38,258 nt of DNA from Chloroflexota bacterium (GCA_023381895.1 JAMCTA010000083.1:1-38258); one strand, 5' to 3'; numbered from the stretch's first letter, positions 9,162 to 19,935 are shown. Notes: generated by a model from the letters alone, not told the origin. Numbers and translations are program-made.

Positions 9162-10448
9162 TTGCGTGAGCCAGCCGTCCGGAGAAGGGGGAACGCGCTG
9201 GGGCATACCACCACTAGCTTGTCGCAACGTGTCAACTTGCCTTCTTGGGCTGTCTCTCCCGCCTACGATGGCCGCGGCTTTGCCAATGTTCCCAATACTG
9301 TCTTGCGCCACTTTGGGCTTCCCTCTCCGCTGCCACCGCTCGCTACGGAGATGCTGGCTCCCGATCTTCTTCACGGCTCTCGGGCCATCGTGCTGCTCCT
9401 CTTGGATGCTTGTGGCTATGAGCTGCTGACGAATGCGCTGGATCGTGGTGTCTGCCCTCATCTTGCCCGGCGCTTACGATCCGGAACCGCCAGCCTCAGT
9501 GCGCTGACCTCGATTTTCCCTTCGACGACTGCCGTCGCGCTTACCACCCTAGCAACAGGCCATGCACCGGGTCAACATGGCATCGGGGGGTACACACTGT
9601 GGTGTCCTCAGCAGGCAACAGTGATGAATATGATCACGTTTCGCGCCATCGATGGCAGCAATCGTAGTGTCGACCCGGCAGTGCTCCTGGACGTCCCTAC
9701 CGTCTTTCAGCGTTTGACCAGTGCAGGCGTGCGTGGCATCTACGCCAATCTCCGCCGCTACCTGGGCTCGGGGCTGTCCGTGATGCACAGCGTGGGTGCG
9801 CAGCTGGCACGCTATCACACGTTTGCTGATCTCTGTGTCACCCTGCGTGATCTTCTCGAGATCGATGGTAGTCCGGCGTACGTGCAGATGTACTGGGACA
9901 CGCTCGACAATTTGCAGCACACCTATGGGCCTGTTGCCGAGGCACTCGATGCGGAGCTGGCGGCAATCGATTTTCTCCTCGAGCGTGAGCTGTTCTCGCG
10001 AGTGAAGCGTCCAGACGTGCTCTTTCTTGTGCTTGCTGATCACGGCCAGTGTGCTACGACGGAGGAGAGGGCGGTCTGGCTGCAGCGCGATAGAGCGCTG
10101 CTTGATTTGTTCGAGCATCCGCCAGCAGGCGAGCGACGGGTGCCGTATCTCTATCCGCGTGAAGGCAAAGTGGATGAGGTACGTGCGTGGTTTCGCGCAG
10201 AGGCCCCGGAGAGTGTGATGCTCCTCACCGCTCAGCAGGTCGAAGCGCTGGAATTGTGGGGGCCTGGTCCGCTTGCTCCAGCAGCGCGTCAGCGCTTTGG
10301 TACACTCGTTGGTCTCGCCACCCCCGGGTGGCAGCTGCCCTACCGGGCGGCTCGCGATGGGGCTGACGACATTCTTCCCACTGGGGCGCACGGAAACTTG
10401 ACACGTCTCGAGGCCTTGGTACCGTTAGTAGCGCTGCGCCTGATGTGA
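9162..10448 (+). CDS. Alkaline-phosphatase-superfamily phosphodiesterase / nucleotide pyrophosphatase-like protein
   Basis: This 428-residue protein has the two-metal core of the alkaline phosphatase / nucleotide pyrophosphatase superfamily. Visible parts are the first metal Asp in LLLLDACGYE (about residue 82), the catalytic Thr in IFPSTTAVALTTL (about 122-123), Asp and His in YWDTLDNLQHTYGP, the Asp-His pair in LADHGQ and the last His in GAHGNLT near the C-terminus. Such enzymes hydrolyse phosphodiester or phosphomonoester bonds; the substrate is unknown. I see no signal peptide, so it is probably cytoplasmic. The start appears to be TTG at 9162 because no ATG or GTG lies in frame before the conserved region; the ribosome binding site is weak. 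The solute-binding protein gene follows after 32 bases and may be co-transcribed. Confidence 0.85.
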   Translation: MREPAVRRRGNALGHTTTSLSQRVNLPSWAVSPAYDGRGFANVPNTVLRHFGLPSPLPPLATEMLAPDLLHGSRAIVLLLLDACGYELLTNALDRGVCPHLARRLRSGTASLSALTSIFPSTTAVALTTLATGHAPGQHGIGGYTLWCPQQATVMNMITFRAIDGSNRSVDPAVLLDVPTVFQRLTSAGVRGIYANLRRYLGSGLSVMHSVGAQLARYHTFADLCVTLRDLLEIDGSPAYVQMYWDTLDNLQHTYGPVAEALDAELAAIDFLLERELFSRVKRPDVLFLVLADHGQCATTEERAVWLQRDRALLDLFEHPPAGERRVPYLYPREGKVDEVRAWFRAEAPESVMLLTAQQVEALELWGPGPLAPAARQRFGTLVGLATPGWQLPYRAARDGADDILPTGAHGNLTRLEALVPLVALRLM

Positions 10449-10480
10449 CCACTGAGGACTACTGGTGAGAGAGAGTTGCA

Positions 10481-11878
10481 ATGGTAGGCTGTAAGACGCA
10501 GAATCGCCGTAATCTCCTGCCCTCATACCCCTCTCAGGTGGCCTCCACGAGGCACCTACTCAGTCGCCGCGTTGTCGTTCGCGGCGTGGCGCAGTCTGCT
10601 CTGGGTGTTGGACTCGGTACTCTGCTCAGTGCTTGCAGTGGAGGAGCGGGGTCAGTGAAGAAGCCGCAGGCAACGCTACGACTGGCGACGATGGAAGGCA
10701 ATGGCCAGGCGTCGCGCACCCAGGCCTACCTGAAGGAGTTCCAGAAGAGTACGGGTATTGCTGTGTCGCTCATCTCGGTGAGCAACTACTACACGCAGAA
10801 CATTCACGCCATGGTTGCTGGCGGCTTGCCTCCCGATGCGCTGTTCCTTACTCGCACTGAGTTCGATGATCTCACCTCCAGAAACCATCTCGTAGACTTG
10901 CAGGCGCGGTTCCAACAGGATTCGTCGCTGGTGCACGCTTTCTTCCCCATCGCCCTTCAAGAGTGGATCCGTGGTGGAAAGCTGTTCGCACTCCCGAGCG
11001 GCATACGCGTGCTCTTCGCGACCTACAATACCGATCTCTTCCGGGAGTATGGGGAGCCATTCCCTCCAGCCAGCTGGGCAGCATCAGGATGGTCGACTGC
11101 AGACCTGCTGGCTGGTGCAGGGAAGATGAGCCGCCCAGGAACCGCCGCCCAGGAGGCCAACTACGGCTTCTATGTTGCTCCAACCTACCTCGTCTACGCT
11201 TCGTTCCTGGTCAATGCTGGGGCGTCCATCGTAGATGTCACACGCAAAGCGATCGACCTCGATGGCGATGGTGTTCTGCAGGTTCTCGGCCAGCTTCAGA
11301 CTTTGTTTACCAAGAAGGGTGTCACGCCACCCAATGACCTCGTAGCTGCCGATAATGGTCTGGACCTGTTTGCCAATGGGCAGCTGGGATTGACCATTAC
11401 TGATCCATCGACAATTACTGCTCGCCAGTCGCAGGCTCACTTCGTGTGGGATGTCGGGGTACTTCCTGCTGAGGTCCCAGAGCGCAAGACGACGGGCACT
11501 GGTGCTGGCTACGCCCTCCTCACGAGCAGCAAGCAGCAAGATACGGCGTGGAGGCTCGTCACGTATCTGGTGAGTGCGCAGGTGCAGCAACACGAGGCGC
11601 CTGTTGGGGATTGGATTCCCTCACGTCCGGCAGTGGCGACTTCCGCCACGTTCCTTCCTGAGATAGATAACGTTGATCTCTATCCTCAGCATGCGAAGCT
11701 CTTCGTGGACGTCCTCACCGAGAGCCGGGTTGTCCTTCAGCCGCTGCTCTCCAACTGGCCAGCCGTGCGCTCGGCGCTCGATGCAGCGATTCAAGGCCTG
11801 TGGACGGGTGCGCAGACCCCGGAGGAGACTGTCGCCAAGATGAAGCAGATCGCAGGCCCGCTCGTCCAGCAGGGGTGA
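10481..11878 (+). CDS. ABC transporter extracellular solute-binding lipoprotein (family 1), orphan
   Basis: The protein begins with a long n-region, twin arginines (SRRVVVRG, about 28-35) and a lipobox LLSAC with Cys at about 52, so it should be an exported, membrane-anchored lipoprotein, possibly by Tat. The mature part has the family-1 binding protein layout: LRLATMEGN first strand, AYLKEFQKSTGI, GGKLFALPSGIRVLFATYNTDLF, an FANGQLGLTI hinge strand and WRLVTYLVS. This family usually delivers sugars or oligosaccharides to a MalFG-type importer, but no permease or ATPase is next to it, unlike the pair at 20058-25107. It is not closely similar to those two. The ATG at 10481 follows a GAGAGAG ribosome binding site. 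Groups of ligand residues cannot be assigned. Confidence 0.88.
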   Translation: MVGCKTQNRRNLLPSYPSQVASTRHLLSRRVVVRGVAQSALGVGLGTLLSACSGGAGSVKKPQATLRLATMEGNGQASRTQAYLKEFQKSTGIAVSLISVSNYYTQNIHAMVAGGLPPDALFLTRTEFDDLTSRNHLVDLQARFQQDSSLVHAFFPIALQEWIRGGKLFALPSGIRVLFATYNTDLFREYGEPFPPASWAASGWSTADLLAGAGKMSRPGTAAQEANYGFYVAPTYLVYASFLVNAGASIVDVTRKAIDLDGDGVLQVLGQLQTLFTKKGVTPPNDLVAADNGLDLFANGQLGLTITDPSTITARQSQAHFVWDVGVLPAEVPERKTTGTGAGYALLTSSKQQDTAWRLVTYLVSAQVQQHEAPVGDWIPSRPAVATSATFLPEIDNVDLYPQHAKLFVDVLTESRVVLQPLLSNWPAVRSALDAAIQGLWTGAQTPEETVAKMKQIAGPLVQQG

Positions 11879-12002
11879 TCGCGCCCCCCATCTCGTGCCA
11901 GGACGCTGGCGGCGGCTTTAGTGCTTGCTGCTGCCCCGGTTTGGGAGCTCACCACACGTGCAGTTTACGCCCGGAGGTTGCCGGTGCTTAAGCTGTGCAC
12001 CC

Positions 12003-12032
12003 TTGCGAAGGACACGCGCGAGCCCGTACAAT
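12003..12032 (+). promoter_or_regulatory. Promoter of groESL
   Basis: TTGCGA (12003-12008), an 18-base spacer and TACAAT (12027-12032) form a good housekeeping-type promoter. The transcription start predicted near 12039 coincides with the first base of the CIRCE element. Confidence 0.65.
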
Positions 12033-12039
12033 ATCGCTG

Positions 12040-12066
12040 TTAGCACTCCATTGCGCGGAGTGCTAA
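12040..12066 (+). promoter_or_regulatory. CIRCE element (HrcA operator)
   Basis: TTAGCACTC-N9-GAGTGCTAA is a perfect match to CIRCE, the operator of the heat-shock repressor HrcA. It lies directly at the predicted transcription start of groES-groEL, so heat induction by release of HrcA is expected. The hrcA gene is not in this window. Confidence 0.97.
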
Positions 12067-12114
12067 ATCCTGTGAGATCTGTTTTGGAATGTGGCGAGGA
12101 GAAAGGAAAACACA

Positions 12115-14080
<1,966 letters not shown>

Positions 14081-14101
14081 GCCGGATATCTGCCTGGACT
14101 G

Positions 14102-14141
14102 GCGAGGGGAGAGGCGACTGCCTCTCCCCTCGCATTGTTTT
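14102..14141 (+). terminator. Strong Rho-independent terminator of groESL
   Basis: A perfect 14-bp GC-rich stem (14102-14115 with 14120-14133), a GACT loop and a T-rich tail (attgtttt) follow 22 bases after the groEL stop. Confidence 0.9.
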
Positions 14142-14250
14142 CCTGGATGCCACTGCTCCTTGAGCGTGTGTCCCAAGGTGCCGATGCCCGTCGATGTGGC
14201 TCCGGCAGGGCCCCGTGTGGGAGTGCGGCCGGCCTGCCTGGGGATAATCG

Positions 14251-14279
14251 TTGACAAGGGTGGGCACGGGTCGTATGGT
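14251..14279 (+). promoter_or_regulatory. Promoter upstream of wecB
   Basis: A consensus -35 box TTGACA (14251-14256), a 17-base spacer and TATGGT (14274-14279) predict transcription from about 14286, leaving a leader of roughly 158 bases before the coding region. Confidence 0.6.
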
Positions 14280-14286
14280 CCCGATG

Positions 14287-14443
14287 GAGCGCGCCCCAGC
14301 GCGGGGAGGTGTGGCAGGAACGATTCCGCCGGTGGTGGCGAGCCAGTAGAGATCACTGGTCGCTGGCGTGGCTGCTGTGGGAGCGTGATGGTGCATCGCC
14401 GCAAAACGCCGCTGTGAGCACCGGCTGATGAGAGAGAACGGAG
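14287..14443 (+). other. Hairpin-rich 5' leader of wecB
   Basis: The untranslated leader holds several potential hairpins. GGC-a-GGAA/TTCC-GCC is at 14313-14330, CCAGT/ACTGG at 14343-14359 and a larger GGTGC/GCACC pairing at 14390-14422. It ends in a purine-rich AGAGAGAACGGAG just before the GTG start. I could not match it to a known riboswitch class. Confidence 0.35.
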
Positions 14444-15625
14444 GTGCGAGGCATCGCTGAGCGGCCCAAGATCAAGATGGTGTCCATTGCCGGGACACGG
14501 CCAGAGGTCATCAAGATAGCGCCTGTCATCCTCGAGCTCCGGCGGCGAAGCTCGGCATTCGAGCAGCAGCTCTGGCTGAGTGATCAGCACCGGGATATGA
14601 CTGCTCCCTATCTTGGACTCTTTGGGCTGCAGCCAGACCACGTGTTCACGGCCAGCAGCCACTCCTCGCTGAACCAGCTGTTCGCCGCTTTCCTGCCCCA
14701 GGTCGAGGCGCTGCTTGCCGAGCATCATCCCGATGTGGTGCTCGTCGTGGGCGATACGCTCACAGCCACGGTGGGAGCACTTGCAGCCTTCAACCTGCAA
14801 ATCCCTGTAGGACACGTCGAGGCAGGCTTACGCAGCTTCGACCTCGCCCATCCATTTCCTGAGGAGGGCTACCGCCGGATCATCAGCAGCGTGGCGAGTT
14901 TCCACTTTGCTCCTTCAGCACGTGCCCGGCAGCAGCTCGTGCGCGAAGGGGCACCGGCCAGACGCATCATTCTGAGTGGGAACACCGTGATCGACGCCGT
15001 GTTGCGGGTGGCTAGTCAGGACCTGTCTCCCTACATCCAGGCGCTGCCCGCCGCTCTGCAGCAGTTGATCACCCCTCCCCAAGAGCGGGTCGACTGCTCG
15101 GATGCCCGGCGGCGGCTCGTGCTCGTCACCGCTCACCGTCGCGAGAACTGGGGCGAGCCGCTCGCGAACGTCACTGGTGCAGTGCGCGATCTCGCCATCG
15201 AGCTTGGAGACCAGGTGGCTTTTATCTTTGCGATGCATGCCAATCCCGCCATACAGCAAGCTGTCCGCGCAGTGCTCGAAGGCCTGGTCAACGTGCAGCT
15301 TGTGCCGCCGCTGGAGTACCCGCAACTCGTTGCCAGCCTGAGAGCGGCGGATATCGTCCTGACCGACTCTGGTGGTTTGCAGGAGGAGGCGCCGGCTCTG
15401 GGCAAGCCAGTGCTCGTCATGCGAACGGTCACAGAGCGTCCGGAGCCGCTCGAAGCTGGCGTCGCTGAGCTCGTGGGCACCGATCGGGAGCGTATCCGTC
15501 AGCGGGTGCGTGCACTTCTCACAGATGGCGAAGAGTACCGGAAGATGGCGCGCGCCATCTTCCCATACGGTGATGGCCATGCTGCGCAGCTGATCGTCGA
15601 TCGCCTGGCGCTGCTCCCAGACTGA
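14444..15625 (+). CDS. wecB: Non-hydrolysing UDP-N-acetylglucosamine 2-epimerase
   Basis: The 393-residue protein matches the WecB/MnaA family, which interconverts UDP-GlcNAc and UDP-ManNAc for cell-surface polysaccharide synthesis. Signature segments are present in order: IAGTRPEVIKIAPVI, VVGDTLTATVGALAAF, PVGHVEAGLRSFD, FPEEGYRRI (catalytic-loop Glu; the usual Asn-Arg is Tyr-Arg here), LVTAHRRENWG, TDSGGLQEEAPALGKPVLVMR and TERPE. The start is GTG at 14444, very close to a GGAG; AGAGAG just upstream may be the actual ribosome binding site. It stands alone: no glycosyltransferase or UDP-ManNAc dehydrogenase is next to it. Family membership is clear; whether it supplies teichuronic-type polymer, S-layer glycan or another product is unknown. 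Confidence 0.93.
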   Translation: MRGIAERPKIKMVSIAGTRPEVIKIAPVILELRRRSSAFEQQLWLSDQHRDMTAPYLGLFGLQPDHVFTASSHSSLNQLFAAFLPQVEALLAEHHPDVVLVVGDTLTATVGALAAFNLQIPVGHVEAGLRSFDLAHPFPEEGYRRIISSVASFHFAPSARARQQLVREGAPARRIILSGNTVIDAVLRVASQDLSPYIQALPAALQQLITPPQERVDCSDARRRLVLVTAHRRENWGEPLANVTGAVRDLAIELGDQVAFIFAMHANPAIQQAVRAVLEGLVNVQLVPPLEYPQLVASLRAADIVLTDSGGLQEEAPALGKPVLVMRTVTERPEPLEAGVAELVGTDRERIRQRVRALLTDGEEYRKMARAIFPYGDGHAAQLIVDRLALLPD

Positions 15626-16037
15626 GCTACTGCCAGCTTCCTGCTACACCGTCTGCCCCCATGAGCAAATCCCGTCTGAGGATGGGGTCTTTTCCCCAAT
15701 CCTGATGATTCAAGCAAGAGCAGCGGATTACAGCGCCAGTGAACTTGCATTCCAACGATCTTCGGGAGATCGCCGAACTCCCGGACAGAGAAACCATGAA
15801 GGATGCCCAACTCCCGGCGCCACGCGCGGGCTACGAGTTTCCCATCGTCACCAGACTGATCGCTGATGTCTTCTCCTCCATCAAGCAACAAGGAGGGTTG
15901 CTGCTGCCTGACAGTAATGTCACACTAAAGAAATCGTCTATTCGTGTAGTCGCTATGTACACAACGTGCTGATGAGTTGATCACCCTACGGGGGTGAGCC
16001 GTTGATCGTGCACATGACTACCTGTAGCGCTGGCCGC
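15626..16037. other. Gap without a convincing gene between convergent wecB and the S9 relic
   Basis: About 410 bases. It holds a bulged hairpin at 15679-15703 (AGGATGGGG with CCCCAATCCT, loop rich in T) that may end wecB transcription, and a small hairpin TCACCC/GGGTGA at 15981-15997. Short frames on both strands (for example 15739-15972) have no recognisable product or convincing ribosome binding site. Confidence 0.5.
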
Positions 16038-17906
16038 TTACTCCTTCAGATAGCCGTTGAACCAATCGAGCAGGTAGCCGAAGCGCTCGATGCGGTGGCA
16101 AGGGCGGCCGGAGCGTGTGAGATCGTGAGTTTCATCTGGGAAGCGGATGAATTTCACCGTCCGTCGCAGCAGCTTGAGCGCCGCGTAGAGCTGCTCGCCC
16201 TCACTGATGGGGCAGCGGAGGTCATTCTCAGAGTGGATGATCAAGGGGGGCGTCGTGATGCGGCTGACATAGGTCAGAGGAGAGCGTTCCAAGTAGCGCT
16301 CCATGTTCTCCCAGGGAAGGATCCCTCCGAGCTCGGTGGGCTGAAAGCGGGGCCCGATGTCACTCGTTCCCACTATCGTCCAGAGGTTGTTGACGGCACG
16401 CTCTGAGCAGGCGGCACGGAGCGGTCCGTATGGCCGACAAGCCAGCTCGTCATGAAGCCACCGTAGCTGCCACCGAGCACACCGATACGCTCCGGATCGA
16501 GGAAGTCGAAGCGGTTGGGGGCAGTTTCAAGGCCAGCGAGCACATCGGCGGCATCTTCTCCGCCCCAATCCCCAACTACCGCGTGGGCAAAGGCTTCACT
16601 GTAGCTTTGACTGCCACGAGGATTCACGCAGACAACGGCAAAGCCAGCGCCGGACTGGAAGCCCGCGGGGCGCATCACCCAGCCCTGCACGGTGAAGTTG
16701 TTCCGCTCGAAGTGGAATTCTTCGTGTGTCATGAGCTCGACCTGGCCCAGCCAGACGTCATTGCAATGCGTCAGCTGGCGCTCGTCGCTACCGTCAGCAC
16801 GGCAGAGGAACACCTCTGCGGGTGCCGCGGCTGAGCTTGCGGTGAAGGCAATGAGCTGGCCGTTCTGCGAGAGCGAGAAGTCGCCGACCTGACGTAAGCC
16901 GACGGTGACGGCGCTGGTGTGAGGCTCAGATCCTGTAGCGACGCGATAGATGTGCACACAGCCCTCGGTCCGAATGAGGCCGTACAGCGCGGAAGCGGCT
17001 GGCCACGCGAGCGAAGCATTAGAAGGCACGAAACTGCGATCAAGAAAGTCGGTGAGGCAGCGGCCCGTCCCGCCGGTGGACAGGAGTGTGAAAAGGCGCT
17101 GGTGACGGCCGCCGTCATTGGGGAAACGGTCGCCGATGTAGGCGATGTGGCCCCCATCGGGCGAAAATGCGAGGGAACTGATGGCCTCTGCCGTCGCGGT
17201 GAGCCGCGTCGCTTCACCCCCCTCAGACGGCATTACCCAGATATCAACGGCGTTGTCATAATCGCGATCGGCGTGGCGAGTAGCGAGAAACGCCAGACGG
17301 GCTCCATCCGGTGACCAGCGCGGCGCCACGGCATTCCAGTCACCGCTCGTGAGCTGCTGGGGCTCCCCACCGCTGATGCCGACTGTAAAGATGTGCGGAT
17401 GAGTGTCATGGATGAAGCTCTCACCGTTGTACTTATAGCGGAGAGTGGTGATGATGCGGGCTGGATGGGACTTGCTGTGCTCCCTCGAATCGGCGTTTGC
17501 GGAAGTATCGCTGATCGAGGACAAGAAAGCGATACGGGAGCTGTCCGGCGACCACTCAATGTTCGAGGCGCCGCCTGGCAGATGGGTCAACGCAGAAGCT
17601 TCACCGCCGCCGGCAGGCATCACGTAGAGCTGTGGCTTGAGATCATTACCGCGAGTGGAGAGAAAGGCTAGCCAGCGGCCATCCGGTGACCAGCGGGGGG
17701 ACGTGTCCCGCTTGGACCCCCTCGTGAACTGACGTGCTTCGCCATTGTGGACACTTGTCACCCAGATACTCGTCCTCGTCTACTGACAGATGGGTGATGG
17801 CGTAGGCAACGACGGAGCCATCTGGTGAGATCTGGGCATCGCCAACCCACGCTATGCGGGTGATATCGGCTGGCTCGAACGGGCGTCGCGCCTGGTCTGC
17901 AGACAT
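16038..17906 (-). pseudogene. S9-family prolyl oligopeptidase / acylaminoacyl-peptidase, inactivated by two frameshifts and an internal deletion
   Basis: The family has an N-terminal beta-propeller and a C-terminal alpha/beta-hydrolase domain that cleaves short peptides. The coding region can be followed in three pieces from ATG 17906 (after GAGGAGA): residues MSADQARR to DEDEY; then, in another frame, IWVTSVHNGEARQFT through [18 protein letters not shown]; then, in a third, VGTSDIG to the stop at 16038. The first frame break is at about 17765-17768. The second is at 16418-16420, where CGCTCCGTG lacks one T of the expected CGC-TTC-CGT (Arg-Phe-Arg). At about 16646-16651 RPAGFQSG runs straight into AGFAVVCVNPRGS, missing about 32 residues including the HGGP oxyanion-hole motif. 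Nucleophile Ser (GGSYGG), Asp (ENDLRCP) and His (ETHDLTRSG) codons all survive. Three lesions make sequencing error an unlikely full explanation. Confidence 0.88.
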
Positions 17907-18028
17907 GGTGCATCTCCTCAACTCCAAGGTTCTCACCCCAGGGTTGCTGAGGAAAGCTGCCCTGCTGGGTGTAAGCTCGCTGGCCAGTGTACACCACAGC
18001 GAGTCTAGATCTGTGCCGAGATCCGGAG

Positions 18029-18760
18029 CTAGCCCCGGCCGGCGTAGCGCTGCTCCATAGGAAGGACAATCGCTTCCAGCATCTCGACGTTTGCTGGGAG
18101 CGTCGCCATGAGCACCGCGATGCGTGCGACGTCTTTGACTTCCATCATCGGCTCGCGGTCCACGGCGTTGCCACCGCTGGCGCGCCGCTCGACACGAACG
18201 TTGCCCGGATGGAGGCAACAGCACGTTATGCCGAAGTCGCGGCCTTCAAGGGCCGTCGCTTGCGTGAGACCCCAGATGCCGTGCTTGCTCGTGGTGTAGG
18301 GGGCCATGTTAGGACGGGCACGCTGGCCTGAGATGCTACCGATGTTGATGATGCGCCCCCCGCCCTGCGGCTTCATGGTCCGGAACGCCTCACGCGTGCA
18401 GAGGAATGGACCACGCAGGTTGGTGGTCATCACCCGGTCCCAGGCATCGACGGTCAGCTCATCCAATGGCCCACCGTCGAAAGCGCCGGCGTTGTTGACG
18501 AGGATGTCTACCCGTGCCCAGCGCGTGAGGGTGGCTTGGAACAGGTCGGCAACGGCCTGTTCCAAGCCAATATCTGCGGGAAAGATGAGTGCTTCGCCGC
18601 CTGCATCTGTGATGAGGTGCGCCGTCACAGCAAGCTGGGCGGCAGTTCGTGCCGTCAGCGTGACTGCTGCGCCTTCGGCAGCGAGCCCGAGGGCGATACC
18701 TCGACTGATGCCCCGACTGGCTCCCGTCACGATTGCCACTTTGCCTGCAAGTGCTTCCAC
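18029..18760 (-). CDS. Short-chain dehydrogenase/reductase (SDR)
   Basis: A classical SDR of 243 residues with a Rossmann fold. Visible elements are the cofactor motif VTGASRGISRG near the N-terminus, the NNAG strand-end motif (DILVNNAGAF), the catalytic Ser in INIGSISGQ and Tyr-x3-Lys in APYTTSKHG, then the PG after the active site (CLHPGNV). The third glycine of the TGx3GxG cofactor motif is Ser here. The start is taken as GTG 18760, just before the first strand and after AGAGAG; GTG 18781 is the alternative. It is an NAD(P)H oxidoreductase with unknown substrate. Its neighbour downstream is the S9 relic and it diverges from an aldo/keto reductase; an inverted repeat lies between them. Confidence 0.9.
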   Translation of the reverse strand: MEALAGKVAIVTGASRGISRGIALGLAAEGAAVTLTARTAAQLAVTAHLITDAGGEALIFPADIGLEQAVADLFQATLTRWARVDILVNNAGAFDGGPLDELTVDAWDRVMTTNLRGPFLCTREAFRTMKPQGGGRIINIGSISGQRARPNMAPYTTSKHGIWGLTQATALEGRDFGITCCCLHPGNVRVERRASGGNAVDREPMMEVKDVARIAVLMATLPANVEMLEAIVLPMEQRYAGRG

Positions 18761-18878
18761 GTTTCTTGGCTCTCTACTCACATCACCATTGAGAGGAGTG
18801 TATGCCACCCCCTTTGCGGTGGAAACTTGTGGGATCTTGCACGAATGACGCCGGTCGATCACAATCCCCACGCGCGTT

Positions 18879-18896
18879 GTAGGGCGGCCACCCTAC
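18879..18896. promoter_or_regulatory. Inverted repeat between divergent SDR and aldo/keto reductase genes
   Basis: GTAGGG-N6-CCCTAC is a perfect 6+6 inverted repeat in the roughly 200-base divergent spacer. The size and place suit a dimeric repressor operator controlling both genes, but no regulator gene is nearby. Confidence 0.35.
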
Positions 18897-18960
18897 GATG
18901 AGGCGAGCGTGGTCGCGGCGGCTGGCGAAGCACTCCAGTATCATGAAGGGAAGGCGTACC

Positions 18961-19935
18961 GTGGACTATCGCACCATGGGGTCCTCTGATCTCACCGTGT
19001 CGGCACTGGGCTTTGGGGCCTGGGAAATTGGCGGCAACTACGGTGGCTTCGAGGAGAGTGAGGTGATCGCGGCGGTGCGCCGTGCGCTCGACCTCGGAGT
19101 GACTCTGTTTGACACCGCCCGTGCCTATGGTGCTGGGCGCTCGGAGGAGTTGCTGAGCCGGGCCTTGGGGCCGCGCCGAAAGGACATCATCCTGGTGACG
19201 AAGTGCGGCTTACCGACCAGACCGGGGCTCAAGCCGGATCGGGATGGACGCTACCGCACGATCCTCGAGGACGTCGAGCATAGTCTGCGCGATCTACGCA
19301 CCGACTATGTCGACCTGCTCCTCCAGCACTGGCCTGATCCCGAGACACCTATCGAAGAGTCGATGCGAGCACTTGTGGATCTTCAGCAGTCTGGGAAGGC
19401 CCGCTACGTTGGTGTCTCTAACTATCATCCGCAGATGCTGCGGGAGGCCAGGCGACATGCCCCGATCGTGACTAATCAGACCGGCTACAATCTTTTCGAT
19501 CGTCGCTGGGAACACCAGATGTTCCCGACAGCGAGAGATCTCGGCCTGGGTGTCATGGCCTACGGTCCGATGGCGCACGGGTTGCTGACGGGCGCTTTCA
19601 CCGCGGAGACGGTGTTCGAGGAGGGTGATTGGCGCCGGCTCAGACTGATCTTTGGACAGGCGCTGTTCACACCCGAGAACTTCCCCAAGAATATTGCTGT
19701 CGTGGAGCAGCTGCGGGAGATTGCCCATGATCTCGGGACGGAACTGGCGCCGCTGGCCATCGCCTGGGTGCTCCGTGATCCCATTGTGTCGGTGGCACTG
19801 CTGGGCACGCGCCGACCAGAGGAGCTGGAGCACAACGTCAAGGCCCTCGACGTGCATTTGACGCCGGACGTGCTGAAGCGCATCGATATCATTCTGGCAG
19901 CTGCTGCTGGCCAGACGAACGAACTGCCCGCGTAG
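18961..19935 (+). CDS. Aldo/keto reductase
   Basis: This 324-residue TIM-barrel oxidoreductase begins MDYRTMGSSDLTVSALGFG, a typical start for the family. The catalytic tetrad is visible as Asp and Tyr in LFDTARAYGAGRSEE, Lys in LVTKCG and His in LLLQHWPDP. The C-terminal cofactor-binding segment VALLGTRRPEELEHNV is also present. The GTG start at 18961 follows AAGGGAAGG; the open frame extends to 18898 but that part has no conservation. It should reduce a sugar-derived aldehyde or ketone with NADPH. The sugar transporter promoter lies only 30 bases after the stop, so a role in handling the imported sugar is plausible but unproven. Confidence 0.92.
   Translation: MDYRTMGSSDLTVSALGFGAWEIGGNYGGFEESEVIAAVRRALDLGVTLFDTARAYGAGRSEELLSRALGPRRKDIILVTKCGLPTRPGLKPDRDGRYRTILEDVEHSLRDLRTDYVDLLLQHWPDPETPIEESMRALVDLQQSGKARYVGVSNYHPQMLREARRHAPIVTNQTGYNLFDRRWEHQMFPTARDLGLGVMAYGPMAHGLLTGAFTAETVFEEGDWRRLRLIFGQALFTPENFPKNIAVVEQLREIAHDLGTELAPLAIAWVLRDPIVSVALLGTRRPEELEHNVKALDVHLTPDVLKRIDIILAAAAGQTNELPA

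Noticed and set aside
9549..10391. A 280-codon minus-strand frame within the phosphodiesterase gene
   Set aside because: Shadow of a conserved metal-enzyme gene; no recognisable product.
14287..14443. Cobalamin, TPP, SAM or T-box riboswitch in the wecB leader
   Set aside because: None of the conserved core motifs of these classes could be read in the sequence.
15499..15972. Short frames on both strands in the wecB-S9 gap
   Set aside because: No ribosome binding site worth noting, overlap with wecB on the minus strand, and no familiar sequence.
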